From assembly GCF_013248975.1 (NCBI RefSeq), contig NZ_JABRWH010000001.1, positions 4,484,001-4,548,000 on the forward strand: a stretch of DNA of 64,000 nt, written 5' to 3'. Shown here piece by piece: positions 25,896-36,823 of the stretch. The stretch's first letter is position 1. Each line of letters starts with the position of its first letter. A program made the position numbers and the translations under genes. The DNA is from Neobacillus endophyticus. Its GTDB lineage: Bacteria; Bacillota; Bacilli; Bacillales; Cytobacillaceae. The notes under the pieces were generated by a model. That model worked only from the letters and a program-made list of their open reading frames with translations, was not told the origin of the DNA and ran no database searches.

Positions 25896-25985
25896 ACACT
25901 TAAAAAATAGCCTTCTATATTAAAAATTCAGCATTTTGCTATCGATATTTAATTCGACCCTCTGCTTTACGACTACTTGTGATAA

Positions 25986-25991
25986 GGTTCT
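25986..25991 (+). other. Right attachment core GGTTCT
   Basis: Second copy of the core. The bases before it (GTGATAA) are element, the bases after it (CCTGTTATT) resume the split host gene in frame. Confidence 0.8.
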
Positions 25992-26225
25992 CCTGTTATT
26001 ATACCGATGTTAGACCCCACCACTCAAACAGTACCTCCAAATACAAGACGAGAATTTAGATCATCGCCACTACCTGCTTCTACTTTCGATTATGAAGTCA
26101 GAATCATACGTCCAGACGATAGAGATCTTGTTACCAATGTTTTTGGATTAAGTGCTTCTCCATTTAATCCGGAAGAAGGCAATAATGTTATACAACATGA
26201 CTTAGCAAAAGTAAGATTAAGATAA
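25992..26225 (+). pseudogene. 3' half of the split host gene
   Basis: From the right core the frame reads PVIIPMLDPTTQTVPP, then TFDYEVRIIRPDD, NVFGLSASPF and ends HDLAKVRLR. It continues the frame of 19163-19312 exactly, with no gained or lost base. Alone it lacks a proper start (first ATG at 26007 has no ribosome binding site). A clean terminator follows, as expected for the original gene end. Confidence 0.8.
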
Positions 26226-26235
26226 GTAGAATACT

Positions 26236-26269
26236 AAAAGGACCAGGATTTATTTTGTTTGGTCCTTTT
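26236..26269 (+). terminator. Terminator of the split host gene
   Basis: Perfect 10-bp arms AAAAGGACCA (26236-26245) and TGGTCCTTTT (26260-26269). Confidence 0.75.
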
Positions 26270-26385
26270 CATTTTGGCGCTGTAATCCCAAAAATTTTCT
26301 TCATTGAATCCATTTTTTGTTCAACTTCCTCGTTCGAATAAACTGAGGCTGCTGTTGCAACCTGATAAATCGATATAAGCCCCTC
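26269..26385 (-). pseudogene. C-terminal fragment of an unidentified gene
   Basis: Minus-strand stretch of 38 codons with no start, reading LISIYQVATAASVYSNEE and ending MKKIFGITAPK before TGA. Protein-like composition but no family recognised. It is probably debris of a deleted gene; the flanking DNA up to 26513 contains only a GCGACGAAAA/TTTTCGTCGC hairpin at 26480-26505. Confidence 0.4.
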
Positions 26386-26513
26386 TTAAGTAATAATAAT
26401 CACAAATTTATATACCCAAGCTGCTGACCACATTTTGAAATTCCGCCGAGTAAATCTTTAATGGCATAAAATCGGCGAAGCGACGAAAAGGTATTTTTTC
26501 GTCGCCTCAGAAA

Positions 26514-26656
26514 TTATTTGGAATTGATTGTATTATCGCTGTTTTTTCTGTATCTTGGTGCTGCCCCTAGTTTAATTCTATTAGATAGGGATGGTAGAAA
26601 CCGCTCTGGTAACCTCTGGTGCGATGCTGCTAATTGAATCTGCGCGTATTCGGCCA

Positions 26657-26657
<1 letters not shown>
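26514..26657 (-). CDS. 47-aa basic ORF coupled to rph
   Basis: The ATG (26655-26657) overlaps the rph stop by one base as TAATG, a classic translational coupling arrangement. The product, MAEYAQIQLAASHQRLPERF... ending NSDNTINSK, is basic and soluble with no recognised family. A GCGACGAAAA/TTTTCGTCGC hairpin follows downstream at 26480-26505. Either a real accessory gene of rph or chance; the overlap and downstream hairpin favour the former moderately. Confidence 0.45.
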
Positions 26658-29717
<3,060 letters not shown>

Positions 29718-30209
29718 TTAAAGAAATTTACTAATAATCTCCGCTACTATATCCTGATTTCTGGAGTCCCGACCACGGTTACGGCCTCTAGCATCCCGAT
29801 CTTTGTCCAGAATCCTTTTAATTATTTCTTCAACATTGTCCCGATTTCTAGAACCGCGACTACTTTTGTGTTTCCGGCTTCGGTATCTGGATTCTTGGGC
29901 GCTGATGTTCCGATTTCTATTGTAATGTCGGCTCTGGTCACTGGTATCTCGATTTCTATCGTATGCAGTGACTCTGTTATCCCGATACCCATCGTAAACT
30001 TGGCTTGTTTGAAGATATTCCTCAGTAGGATTGGATGTTGTTGAATCGACTGTACCTGACTCTGTTATCGAACCGGAGTTGTCGAGTCGGATAGAAGCAT
30101 CTAAGTTATTCCAAGCTGGACCAGACCACTTAAATTCATCGTAAAGATGTGATGCACCAGGATCATTCCATACTGGATCGGACCATTTAAAATTATTTCT
30201 TCTATTCAA
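29718..30209 (-). CDS. Internally repetitive Arg/Asn/Ser/Asp-rich protein
   Basis: A 163-residue hydrophilic protein with visible internal duplications. FKWSDPVWNDPGAS (residues 8-21) recurs as FKWSGPAWNNLDAS (26-39), and the C-terminal NRDNVEEIIKRIL recurs as NQDIVAEIISKFL. Between them lies a low-complexity stretch rich in Arg, Asn, Asp, Tyr and Ser (YNRNRN, RYRSRKHKSSRGSRNR). Ribosome binding site AGGAGG is strong. The composition recalls spore coat or exosporium structural proteins, but no homolog is recognised and the location is a guess. Confidence 0.65.
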   Translation of the reverse strand: MNRRNNFKWSDPVWNDPGASHLYDEFKWSGPAWNNLDASIRLDNSGSITESGTVDSTTSNPTEEYLQTSQVYDGYRDNRVTAYDRNRDTSDQSRHYNRNRNISAQESRYRSRKHKSSRGSRNRDNVEEIIKRILDKDRDARGRNRGRDSRNQDIVAEIISKFL

Positions 30210-30415
30210 GATTATCTCCTCCTTTACAAACGAATACTGCGCTATATGCTATTCACGGAGGCTATATATGGCTTGTACATACGACTATAAAGGATGACAC
30301 ATTTCCAAACATTTCCCTAGTTGAGATGAGAGTGATTTTGAAAAAGACCTATTCTACGTTATTACAATGGAACACATGATTCTGAATTTGTCATTTTCCT
30401 AAAAAAATTAAACTA

Positions 30416-30443
30416 AAAAGGTCCCCCCTTGTAGGAACCTTTT
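30416..30443 (-). terminator. Terminator of the GNAT gene at 30447
   Basis: Minus-strand AAAAGGTTCC and GGGACCTTTT arms (one G-U pair) followed by T-rich sequence, immediately past the stop codon. Confidence 0.7.
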
Positions 30444-30446
30444 GAT

Positions 30447-30902
30447 TTACAATATTTTTGTCATATAAACACTATTTGGATCATCCTTGTAATCTGAAAA
30501 CGGTTTACACAATTGAAATCCAAATCCTGCATACAATATTCTGGCTGGTTCGAAAGTATCCATAGAGCCTGTTTCCAAGCTTAGCCGAGAGTAACCACGC
30601 CGCTTTGCTTCATCAATAATATGTTGAAGAATTCGTTTGGCTACCCCTTTTCTTAGATGGGATGTGGATGTTCGCATTGATTTTATCTCTCCATGTTGAC
30701 TGTTAAGTTCTTTCAATGCACCACATCCAAGCAGGTCATTTCCTTGCCAAGCACTCCAGAACGTAATCTCAGGCTTTTTTAACTGTTGAAGATTTAGGGC
30801 ATGCATACTCCCAAGTGGAGAATTATCTGCCATACTTTGAAGATGCTCCCTTACCAATTCTGCAACTTTCATGCCACTTAAATCATCTATTCTAATTTCC
30901 AA
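30447..30902 (-). CDS. GNAT-family N-acetyltransferase
   Basis: A 151-residue single-domain GNAT protein. The acetyl-CoA pyrophosphate loop is in SHLRKGVAKRILQHII (RKGVAK in place of the R/QxxGxG/A consensus), preceded by EIKSMRTS and followed by LSLETGSMDTFEPARILYAGFGF, the usual beta5-alpha4 end. Related Bacillus proteins (YsnE type) act on small amines or amino acids; the substrate here is unknown. The gene has its own terminator. Confidence 0.85.
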   Translation of the reverse strand: MEIRIDDLSGMKVAELVREHLQSMADNSPLGSMHALNLQQLKKPEITFWSAWQGNDLLGCGALKELNSQHGEIKSMRTSTSHLRKGVAKRILQHIIDEAKRRGYSRLSLETGSMDTFEPARILYAGFGFQLCKPFSDYKDDPNSVYMTKIL

Positions 30903-31146
30903 ATCTAACCCTCCAAAAAGAATTGTGCTAATTTAAGGTTATTTGTAATTCCCTAAACTTTCTACAATGATGGAAGATTATCTAACACACTAATATTCAA
31001 AGTCGACCGATCTGATGTTCCTGCAATAAACAACCTTATGGATTTTATTTAATTAATTCCTACATTACTTCATATACAAACAGGGAATTCTAGTGTTAAT
31101 TATTATTTAGCAAAAGGTGGGAATCCATGGAAATATGGTGTGATTT

Positions 31147-31647
31147 ATGATTTATATTGTAGCATTAGCAGGCTGGTTTTTTGCAGCTTTGCGATGGGGG
31201 GATTGGAAAAATTGGCGCCGGTATCATGCAAGTATTTTGTATGTGTATTTTTGCGATATCCTTTATTATTTCTTGACCTTTAATTACCCTCTATGGAATT
31301 TGGAACCAAAGGGATTTGTATCCAATCGAGCGATCGCAATTGGTTTAGAGCTTATTATATTCGCATGCAGTGTTTTAATTTACCTTGGACGTTTTCCAAA
31401 AGGTAAATTAAAACCCATTATTTGGATTGGATTTTGGGTAGTACTATATACTTCAATTGAAGGCGGACTATTTTGGTTAGGTGTATTTAAGTACTTTCAT
31501 GGCTGGACAATCCTTAAATCTGCTTTGTTCAATATACTTGCTTTCCCTATGATTAGACTTCACTTATCAAAGCCAATACTCACTTATCTTTTGTCCGTCC
31601 CAATAACGATCGTATTGTTGTTTTTAAACCACGTTCCTGTGAAGTGA
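31147..31647 (+). CDS. CBO0543-family membrane protein
   Basis: A 166-residue integral membrane protein with about five hydrophobic helices and the CBO0543-type layout seen in many spore formers (RWGDWKNWRRYHASILYVYFCDILYYFLTFNYPLW in the first third, later EGGLFWLGVFKYFHGW). Function unknown. The ATG at 31147 overlaps the stop of a seven-codon ORF (MEIWCDL) whose own AAAGGTGGG site is stronger; translation of the protein may depend on re-initiation from it. Confidence 0.75.
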   Translation: MIYIVALAGWFFAALRWGDWKNWRRYHASILYVYFCDILYYFLTFNYPLWNLEPKGFVSNRAIAIGLELIIFACSVLIYLGRFPKGKLKPIIWIGFWVVLYTSIEGGLFWLGVFKYFHGWTILKSALFNILAFPMIRLHLSKPILTYLLSVPITIVLLFLNHVPVK

Positions 31648-31745
31648 CATTGCAGGAGTTGGAAAAATACCATACTCCTGCGCTTTTGATGCAACTTTTA
31701 CCCAATCCATTACAAGCATCATGGTGTTGAAAACTTCCATTTCTT

Positions 31746-32312
31746 TTAGTGAATTTTCATTATGATTGCAGCCTCATCCGTCCTTCTTTTCCAAATCATG
31801 TGGTGATATCCATTACCCCAATAATCTTCTAATACGTAATCTGGTTTTCCAAATTTTTTGGTCCATATTTTCTGGGCATTGCTATATCCGCTGTCTAAAC
31901 AAAATTCTTTCATTCCCTTACTTTGAAGGGTAATGTACATGACATTCCATAATAGGGTCCCTACCCCCTGTTTTTGATACGCTACATCTACAAATACCGT
32001 ACCAATTTCAACACAATCCTTCAATTGACCATTAGATGCATTTATAATTAAATCACTAACAGGACCATATTCAATTGTTCCTATGATTTTATGATTCGTT
32101 TTATCGATCGCCAACCAAAAGAAGTGAGTCTCTCCATTACTATCAAAGTCACATTGAAGCAATTGTTTTTTTGATTCAATTTCATTCTTAATTTGATCCT
32201 GCATTTCACTTATTCCTTCTTCATGAAATGTATCTTGAATGACCCTGTTAAAAAATGACCACAACTCAAATGTGTCATCTTGTTTTGGTCTTCTTAATTC
32301 GATGTTTAACAT
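31746..32312 (-). CDS. GNAT-family N-acetyltransferase
   Basis: A 188-residue GNAT protein. The core acetyl-CoA loop YQKQGVGTLLWNVM (QxxGxG) follows CVEIGTVFVDVA, and the C-terminal strand pair FCLDSGYSNAQKIWTKKFGKPDYVLEDYWG is typical. N-terminal RRPKQDDTFELWSFF begins the fold. Substrate unknown. It is a single minus-strand gene. Confidence 0.85.
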   Translation of the reverse strand: MLNIELRRPKQDDTFELWSFFNRVIQDTFHEEGISEMQDQIKNEIESKKQLLQCDFDSNGETHFFWLAIDKTNHKIIGTIEYGPVSDLIINASNGQLKDCVEIGTVFVDVAYQKQGVGTLLWNVMYITLQSKGMKEFCLDSGYSNAQKIWTKKFGKPDYVLEDYWGNGYHHMIWKRRTDEAAIIMKIH

Positions 32313-32545
32313 AACATCTCTCCCTTTTTCTACTTTTTTATGCCATCAGAAAAATGGGTGTGTTTCATACGATCTTAAAAAATCATTACGGGATCAACGA
32401 CGATTACTGTTATACCACCTTAGTTGTTAGAATGAAAAACGTTTTAAAATGGCGCAGTTAAATATGACTGGTGATTTCCGTCATATCAACAATATACTTT
32501 AACATAGTCTTAATACATAAATGACAGGTATTTTTGGTAATTAAA

Positions 32546-33730
32546 CTAAATATAAATCCTAAAAATTTTAACAAGAAATTTTATGGTTGTCCCCTGGACT
32601 AACAAAGAAAATAAAACGTTAGCAAAGGTCATTGCTAATAATAAGTCTTTCCCCTGGAAATGCGGTGTAATGGATATGATCAGTGCAATAGACAATGATC
32701 CTTTTAAACCTCCCCACGCTATCGCCGTTTTCCAGGTAAATGGGACCGATTTATCAAAGGACAGGCTCAAAAATACGGCTGCCATTCTCGAAAGAACAAC
32801 AATCGCAATACTCCCTAATACAAGACCCCAATTTCCTTCAAGGCCAATCCTCATAACCTCCAGGCCGACCATGAAAAATATCAAAGTGTTTGCCAAAAAC
32901 GCAATGGCTTCCCAAAAAGCATCCATGTGGCGAAGTGTCTGTTCCGACATGCCTATTTTCTTCCCATAGTTTCCAAAAATTAACCCTGCAACGCCTACAG
33001 AAATCACGCCTGAGACGTGAAAGTGTTCAGCGAGTTCAAAAGACCCATAAAAAAGAACGATCGACAATCCGATTTCAATCAAATGCTGATCTATATGCCG
33101 AGTAATCCTTGATGCTAAAAAACCAAATACAGCCCCTACGATGATTCCGCCAATAACAACTTTTAAAAATTCTAGAGAAGCATGCATGACACCTGCAGAC
33201 GATAAAGCTGTTGTTACAAGACTTATCTTAAAGAGAACAACTGCCACACCATCATTACCTAAACTTTCACCTTCCACTATAATCGATAATCTTTTATTTA
33301 ACTTCATGGATTTAAAAATGGTTAGGACGGAAATAGGATCTGTAGCTGACATAACTGCCCCAAACACAAGAGATTCTTGTATTGATAAATGTAACAAGTA
33401 GAATGAAGCAGTAGAAACAAATAAAAACGTAAGCAATGTCCCAAGAATAGACAAAAATATAATGGGTTTGTTGTTCTCTTTTAATTCTTTGAATGGCAGC
33501 TTTAACGTTGCTTCACCCAATAGCGCTGATAAAAAAATAGTGATGATGGCCGTTTGAAAAAATACATCATTTGTTACCCGATTTTTCATTTCGTCCAAAA
33601 TCGGAATAGGAAGCATTCCGACGGTAAGTCCCGCAATCACTAGGAGGGTTGGATATGGCTGGTTTATTTTTTCTGCAATAAAGGCCACTGCAACAGCGAT
33701 TGCAAGAAGAATAATCCAAACTTCAATCAT
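32546..33730 (-). CDS. Monovalent cation:proton antiporter (CPA1/NhaP type)
   Basis: A 394-residue membrane protein with about twelve helices of the CPA1 antiporter family, exchanging Na+ (or K+) for H+ across the cytoplasmic membrane. The characteristic helix-5/6 region is seen as GAVMSATDPISVLTIFKS and EGESLGNDGVAVVLFKIS, including the essential Asp residues (SATDP and NDG). I chose ATG at 33730 (MIEVWIILLAIA) because AGGAG lies ten bases upstream; the frame extends 26 codons further. A strong terminator-like hairpin lies in the 5' leader at 33788-33831, suggesting transcriptional attenuation. No regulatory TrkA domain is attached. Confidence 0.85.
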   Translation of the reverse strand: MIEVWIILLAIAVAVAFIAEKINQPYPTLLVIAGLTVGMLPIPILDEMKNRVTNDVFFQTAIITIFLSALLGEATLKLPFKELKENNKPIIFLSILGTLLTFLFVSTASFYLLHLSIQESLVFGAVMSATDPISVLTIFKSMKLNKRLSIIVEGESLGNDGVAVVLFKISLVTTALSSAGVMHASLEFLKVVIGGIIVGAVFGFLASRITRHIDQHLIEIGLSIVLFYGSFELAEHFHVSGVISVGVAGLIFGNYGKKIGMSEQTLRHMDAFWEAIAFLANTLIFFMVGLEVMRIGLEGNWGLVLGSIAIVVLSRMAAVFLSLSFDKSVPFTWKTAIAWGGLKGSLSIALIISITPHFQGKDLLLAMTFANVLFSLLVQGTTIKFLVKIFRIYI

Positions 33731-33787
33731 AATTTCATTCTCCTTTCTTATAAAAAGTATGAGTGATAAAAAAATAACATACAAAAA

Positions 33788-33831
33788 GAGCCTGCCGCCA
33801 AAGGACATAATTATCCCTTGGTGACAGGCTC
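33788..33831 (-). promoter_or_regulatory. Terminator-type hairpin in the antiporter leader
   Basis: On the minus strand GAGCCTGTC pairs with GGCAGGCTC and is followed by TTTTTG; an inner CCAAGGGA/TCCTTTGG helix closes the hairpin, with a small asymmetric internal loop between. The gene upstream (33980) is divergent, so this cannot be its terminator. It sits about 58 bases before the antiporter start, the place of a riboswitch or attenuator expression platform. Confidence 0.7.
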
Positions 33832-33979
33832 CTCCAAGAATGTTTTATTTATTCTTTTAAAGTTTACCATATAAAAAGTAAAATTTAAACTTTTGCAAAG
33901 TAATGCTTTTTTAAAATTTTTTCATAAACTGTTACGCTTGGCAGACAATATATGTGTCGAATGTAAATGAGGTGAAAAG

Positions 33980-34759
33980 ATGAGAGAAACAAAGACGATC
34001 GTTTCAGCTACAGTTATTCTGTTCTTCACGATCTTATTAAACGAACCTATTTTCAGTCTTAAGGTAAAAGCTGTACCTAATGAAGATGCTCAAACCAGTG
34101 TTGTTCATTTCCTTCAAGCACAAAAAAATTGCCATGTTGATGAGATGATGAAATATTCTCAATATTATCTTCCAATCGGTAATTTAAAAGAGGCTTACTC
34201 CAGATTTTGCGAAAGAAACCCTTTACAAAAAGCAACGATCACCAGTGTTAATTTGATTGATCAAGATATAGCAATTGTTTCAATCGAAACGATATACAAA
34301 CATGTAATTAATATTAGAACTGCACCAATGTTCAAAAAAGACGGGCAATGGAAGGTTGTTATGGGTATACCACCATCAGGTGTAAAATCTTTAAATCCGA
34401 ATAGGGACAATACAGGACATAAGGTAGCAAAGCTATTTGAAGATTATTCTAAAGCCATGAAAGCTCATGATGTGACCAAGATGAAGGCATTCATTAAAAC
34501 GGTAGCTAAAACAAAGAATGACCAGCTTGAACAACACCTAAAAGCTTTTAGTCAGGCAGCCCCTGAAATTTCGACATACGGAGTCCAGGTGATCACTGAT
34601 TCACTGGCAATTGTACAAGTTGAAACCAAATATTCAAATCACAGTTATCTGCAAAATCTAGCCGTTTATAATGATCATGGTCAATGGAAATTGATCTATG
34701 GACAACCATTAACAAACTCCTTTATACCATTAAGCCAAACATCTATAGAGGTACAATAA
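33980..34759 (+). CDS. Exported protein with two NTF2-like repeats
   Basis: A 259-residue protein with an N-terminal hydrophobic signal (residues 8-30). Two similar alpha-beta cone domains follow, about 40-130 and 148-245: each opens with a helix (SVVHFLQAQKNCHVDEMMKYS; KVAKLFEDYSKAMKAHDVTKMKAF) and closes with strands ending in GQWKVVMGIPPS and GQWKLIYGQPL. This pattern fits NTF2/SnoaL-like folds. It is probably secreted or membrane-anchored. Ligand and role unknown. It is convergent with znuA and shares a strong terminator. Confidence 0.72.
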   Translation: MRETKTIVSATVILFFTILLNEPIFSLKVKAVPNEDAQTSVVHFLQAQKNCHVDEMMKYSQYYLPIGNLKEAYSRFCERNPLQKATITSVNLIDQDIAIVSIETIYKHVINIRTAPMFKKDGQWKVVMGIPPSGVKSLNPNRDNTGHKVAKLFEDYSKAMKAHDVTKMKAFIKTVAKTKNDQLEQHLKAFSQAAPEISTYGVQVITDSLAIVQVETKYSNHSYLQNLAVYNDHGQWKLIYGQPLTNSFIPLSQTSIEVQ

Positions 34760-34771
34760 ATCATATAAAAA

Positions 34772-34797
34772 GCTGGGATCAATTATTTGATCCCAGC
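34772..34797. terminator. Bidirectional terminator
   Basis: Perfect 11-bp arms GCTGGGATCAA (34772-34782) and TTGATCCCAGC (34787-34797); T runs on both strands. Serves the convergent NTF2-like gene and znuA. Confidence 0.85.
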
Positions 34798-34809
34798 CTT
34801 TTGAACATT

Positions 34810-35736
34810 TTAGTTATATAAAGACTGTTTTAATGCCTCAAGATTTTGTTTCATCACTTCCATATAGCCTAGTCCCTTTTTTTGCTCTTCTTTCGTTAAT
34901 CCTTCGAGAGGATTTAAAACTTCAGTTTTCGCACCAATTTCAGTTGCCAATGTTTGCGCCACTTTTGATGAAGCTAGTCCTTCAAAATAAATAATTTTAA
35001 TGTTTTTCTTTTTGGTCAAATCGGCTAATTCTGCCAATTTTGCAAGGCTTGGCTCAACATCTGGGGATAATCCTGCTATTGGAATTTGTGTTAAACCGTA
35101 TTGTTTTGCCAAATATCCAAATGCAGCATGTTGTGTTACAAATTCTTTTCTCTTTGCCTTCGCTAATGTCTCTTTGTATAAATGATCCAAATCGGTAAGC
35201 TGTGTTTTAAATGCCGCTGCATTTTTTTCATATGATGTTTTATTTTTAGGGTCTTTTTGTTCTAAAGCTTGTGCAATTTGATCAACTTCTTTCTCAGCTA
35301 AAACAGGAGAAAGCCATACATGCGGATCTTTAGAGGCTGAAGACTTGCCTGGGTCCTCAGGGTCGCCATTGATAAGTTTAATGCCTTTAGCAGCCTCCAC
35401 AACCTTTAATTTCGATTGGTCAATACTATCTAACACTTTCGCAGTCCAAGTCTCCATATAACGGCTATTGTAGACAAACACATCCGCGTCTTGAATCATA
35501 GCCATATCCTTTGCAGTAGGCTCCCAATCATGCGGTTCTACCCCATTTGGAATCAATAAATCAACATTCGCTGTGCTGCCGGCCACTTTTTGGGTGAAAT
35601 AATACATAGGATAAAATGTTGTGACAATGTTCAGCTTCTTTTTTCCATTACTTGTTTGATCACTGGTCTGAACTGCATTTGAGCAGCCGCTTAGTAACAA
35701 CAGAAAAATAATAAAAGGAAATACCATTTTTTTCAT
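34810..35736 (-). CDS. znuA: Zinc ABC transporter substrate-binding lipoprotein
   Basis: A 308-residue lipoprotein of the ZnuA/AdcA cluster A-1 family that captures Zn2+ outside the cell for an ABC importer. ATG at 35736 (MKKMVFPF...) was chosen for the GGAGGGG site; lipobox LLSGC ends the signal. Metal ligands are visible: His in GVEPHDWEPT, His in KDPHVWLSP, His in TQHAAFGYLAKQYG, and Glu in YFEGLASSK. The His-rich loop of many ZnuA proteins is replaced by a short acidic segment (GDPEDPGKSSASKD). The permease and ATPase genes are not adjacent. A Zur box lies 91 bp upstream, supporting zinc rather than manganese. Confidence 0.9.
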   Translation of the reverse strand: MKKMVFPFIIFLLLLSGCSNAVQTSDQTSNGKKKLNIVTTFYPMYYFTQKVAGSTANVDLLIPNGVEPHDWEPTAKDMAMIQDADVFVYNSRYMETWTAKVLDSIDQSKLKVVEAAKGIKLINGDPEDPGKSSASKDPHVWLSPVLAEKEVDQIAQALEQKDPKNKTSYEKNAAAFKTQLTDLDHLYKETLAKAKRKEFVTQHAAFGYLAKQYGLTQIPIAGLSPDVEPSLAKLAELADLTKKKNIKIIYFEGLASSKVAQTLATEIGAKTEVLNPLEGLTKEEQKKGLGYMEVMKQNLEALKQSLYN

Positions 35737-35826
35737 GGTTCTAATCCCCTCCATTTCTTTAATTAGGAGTCATTACGATTTAAAATAAATAACATATTCG
35801 TATTATATAAGTTTTTAAGAATCAAC

Positions 35827-35847
35827 AAATCGTAAACATTACGAATT
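35827..35847 (-). promoter_or_regulatory. Zur box upstream of znuA
   Basis: AATCGTAAACATTACGAAT (35828-35846) matches the Bacillus Zur operator (AATCGTAATnATTACGATT) with near-perfect dyad symmetry. An extra half-like ATTACGATTTA occurs at 35772-35782. Zinc-bound Zur should repress the downstream znuA. Confidence 0.85.
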
Positions 35848-35909
35848 GTATCTTATAACGATTATCCATATATGTCAAATTAAATTTTTTTCATAAAACT
35901 AATGCAAAA

Positions 35910-35933
35910 GCACCATCCTAAAAAGAATGGTGC
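35910..35933 (-). terminator. Terminator of the SleB-type hydrolase gene
   Basis: GCACCAT (35910-35916) and ATGGTGC (35927-35933) form a 7-bp stem followed on the minus strand by TTTTGC. Confidence 0.6.
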
Positions 35934-35940
35934 AGACTTC

Positions 35941-36546
35941 TTATTTTGCAAACACATGATTTCCAATTCTGGCCGTTACTTGACGTGATAACATCCAAGA
36001 ACTTTGTGACGTGGCAGGGTTGTAGAAAAATAATGAGCCTTTTCCTGTTCCCATAAGGGCAATTGCTTCGTTTACTGCTTTAAGGGAATCGGCATCTGCA
36101 GCCTGATTTATTTGTCCATTTTGAACAGGTGTAAAAGCGTAATGTCCATTTGAGATTTGATAAATTACACCATGAACAGTATTTGGAAAATCAGGGCTTT
36201 TTACTCGGTTTAAAATAACTGATGCAACTGCCACTTTTCCCGCGTATGATTCTCCGTTTGCTTCAGCGTGAACTAGGCGTGCCATTAACCCTTTATCTGC
36301 AGGAGAAACTGGTGAATTTGGAATGGCAATATTTTGTCCTGCATAAAGCGGCAGCGAATGATTGGCTGCTTCCAAACTATTTAATGGTACTCCGAAGCCT
36401 TTAGCAATCTTCCAATAGGATTCACCATATGAAACTTTATGGTAAGTTGTCGCTGCTTCAGACTTACTATTAAATGTAAAAGCTGACATTGATAAAATGA
36501 CACCTGCGGTTATGATGATCTTTTTAAGATTCTTTAGTTTTTTCAT
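35941..36546 (-). CDS. LysM plus SleB/CwlJ-type cell wall hydrolase
   Basis: A 201-residue exported protein: signal peptide (residues 1-31, cleavage near SEAA), one LysM motif (YHKVSYGESYWKIAKGFGVPLNSLEAANHSLP, about 35-77), and a Hydrolase_2 domain (about 85-200) like the spore lytic enzymes SleB and CwlJ. The catalytic Glu is expected in LVHAEANGES; VASVILNRVKSPDFPNTV and FTPVQNGQINQAAD are family-typical. It probably cleaves peptidoglycan as a lytic transglycosylase or muramidase-like enzyme. Role in germination or vegetative wall turnover cannot be distinguished. Confidence 0.88.
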   Translation of the reverse strand: MKKLKNLKKIIITAGVILSMSAFTFNSKSEAATTYHKVSYGESYWKIAKGFGVPLNSLEAANHSLPLYAGQNIAIPNSPVSPADKGLMARLVHAEANGESYAGKVAVASVILNRVKSPDFPNTVHGVIYQISNGHYAFTPVQNGQINQAADADSLKAVNEAIALMGTGKGSLFFYNPATSQSSWMLSRQVTARIGNHVFAK

Positions 36547-36823
36547 GTTTGATAACCTCCTAGTTTTTCGCTCGTTTGATCTACTACTAGGCTATCAAAT
36601 GTAATATTTCTAATCATGAACCAAAACTTGGTAATAGAAAAAAAGCCTACACCACCCATTCATACAAAGCCATTAAAATATATTTAGTTAAAATTAACCA
36701 CCAAACAAAAATCTCCAATTTTGACCATAATCGGGAGAGGATGGTCTTATTGTTACAAAGGTTATCAGCTCTGTAACACAGCTGTCCTTTATAAGAAAAT
36801 TAATTTTCTAAATAGAATGGGTA

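Larger units (their letters stand above)
19307..25991. mobile_element. Integrated 6.68-kb element with serine recombinase and rolling-circle Rep
   Basis: Boundaries are the two GGTTCT copies inside the halves of one split gene. Content from left to right: recombinase, degenerate second recombinase with a 44-aa ORF, 127-aa protein, 84-aa protein, long hairpin, pT181-like origin, Rep_trans initiator, DUF3231 protein, small membrane protein and an 82-aa beta-rich protein. No relaxosome, VirB4 or FtsK-like gene is present, so it looks like an integrated plasmid-like or mobilizable element rather than a self-transmissible one. Confidence 0.85.

Noticed and set aside
19307..25991. Self-transmissible conjugative element (ICE) or prophage
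   Set aside because: No VirB4, coupling ATPase, capsid, terminase or lysis genes are present; only integration, replication and a few small genes.
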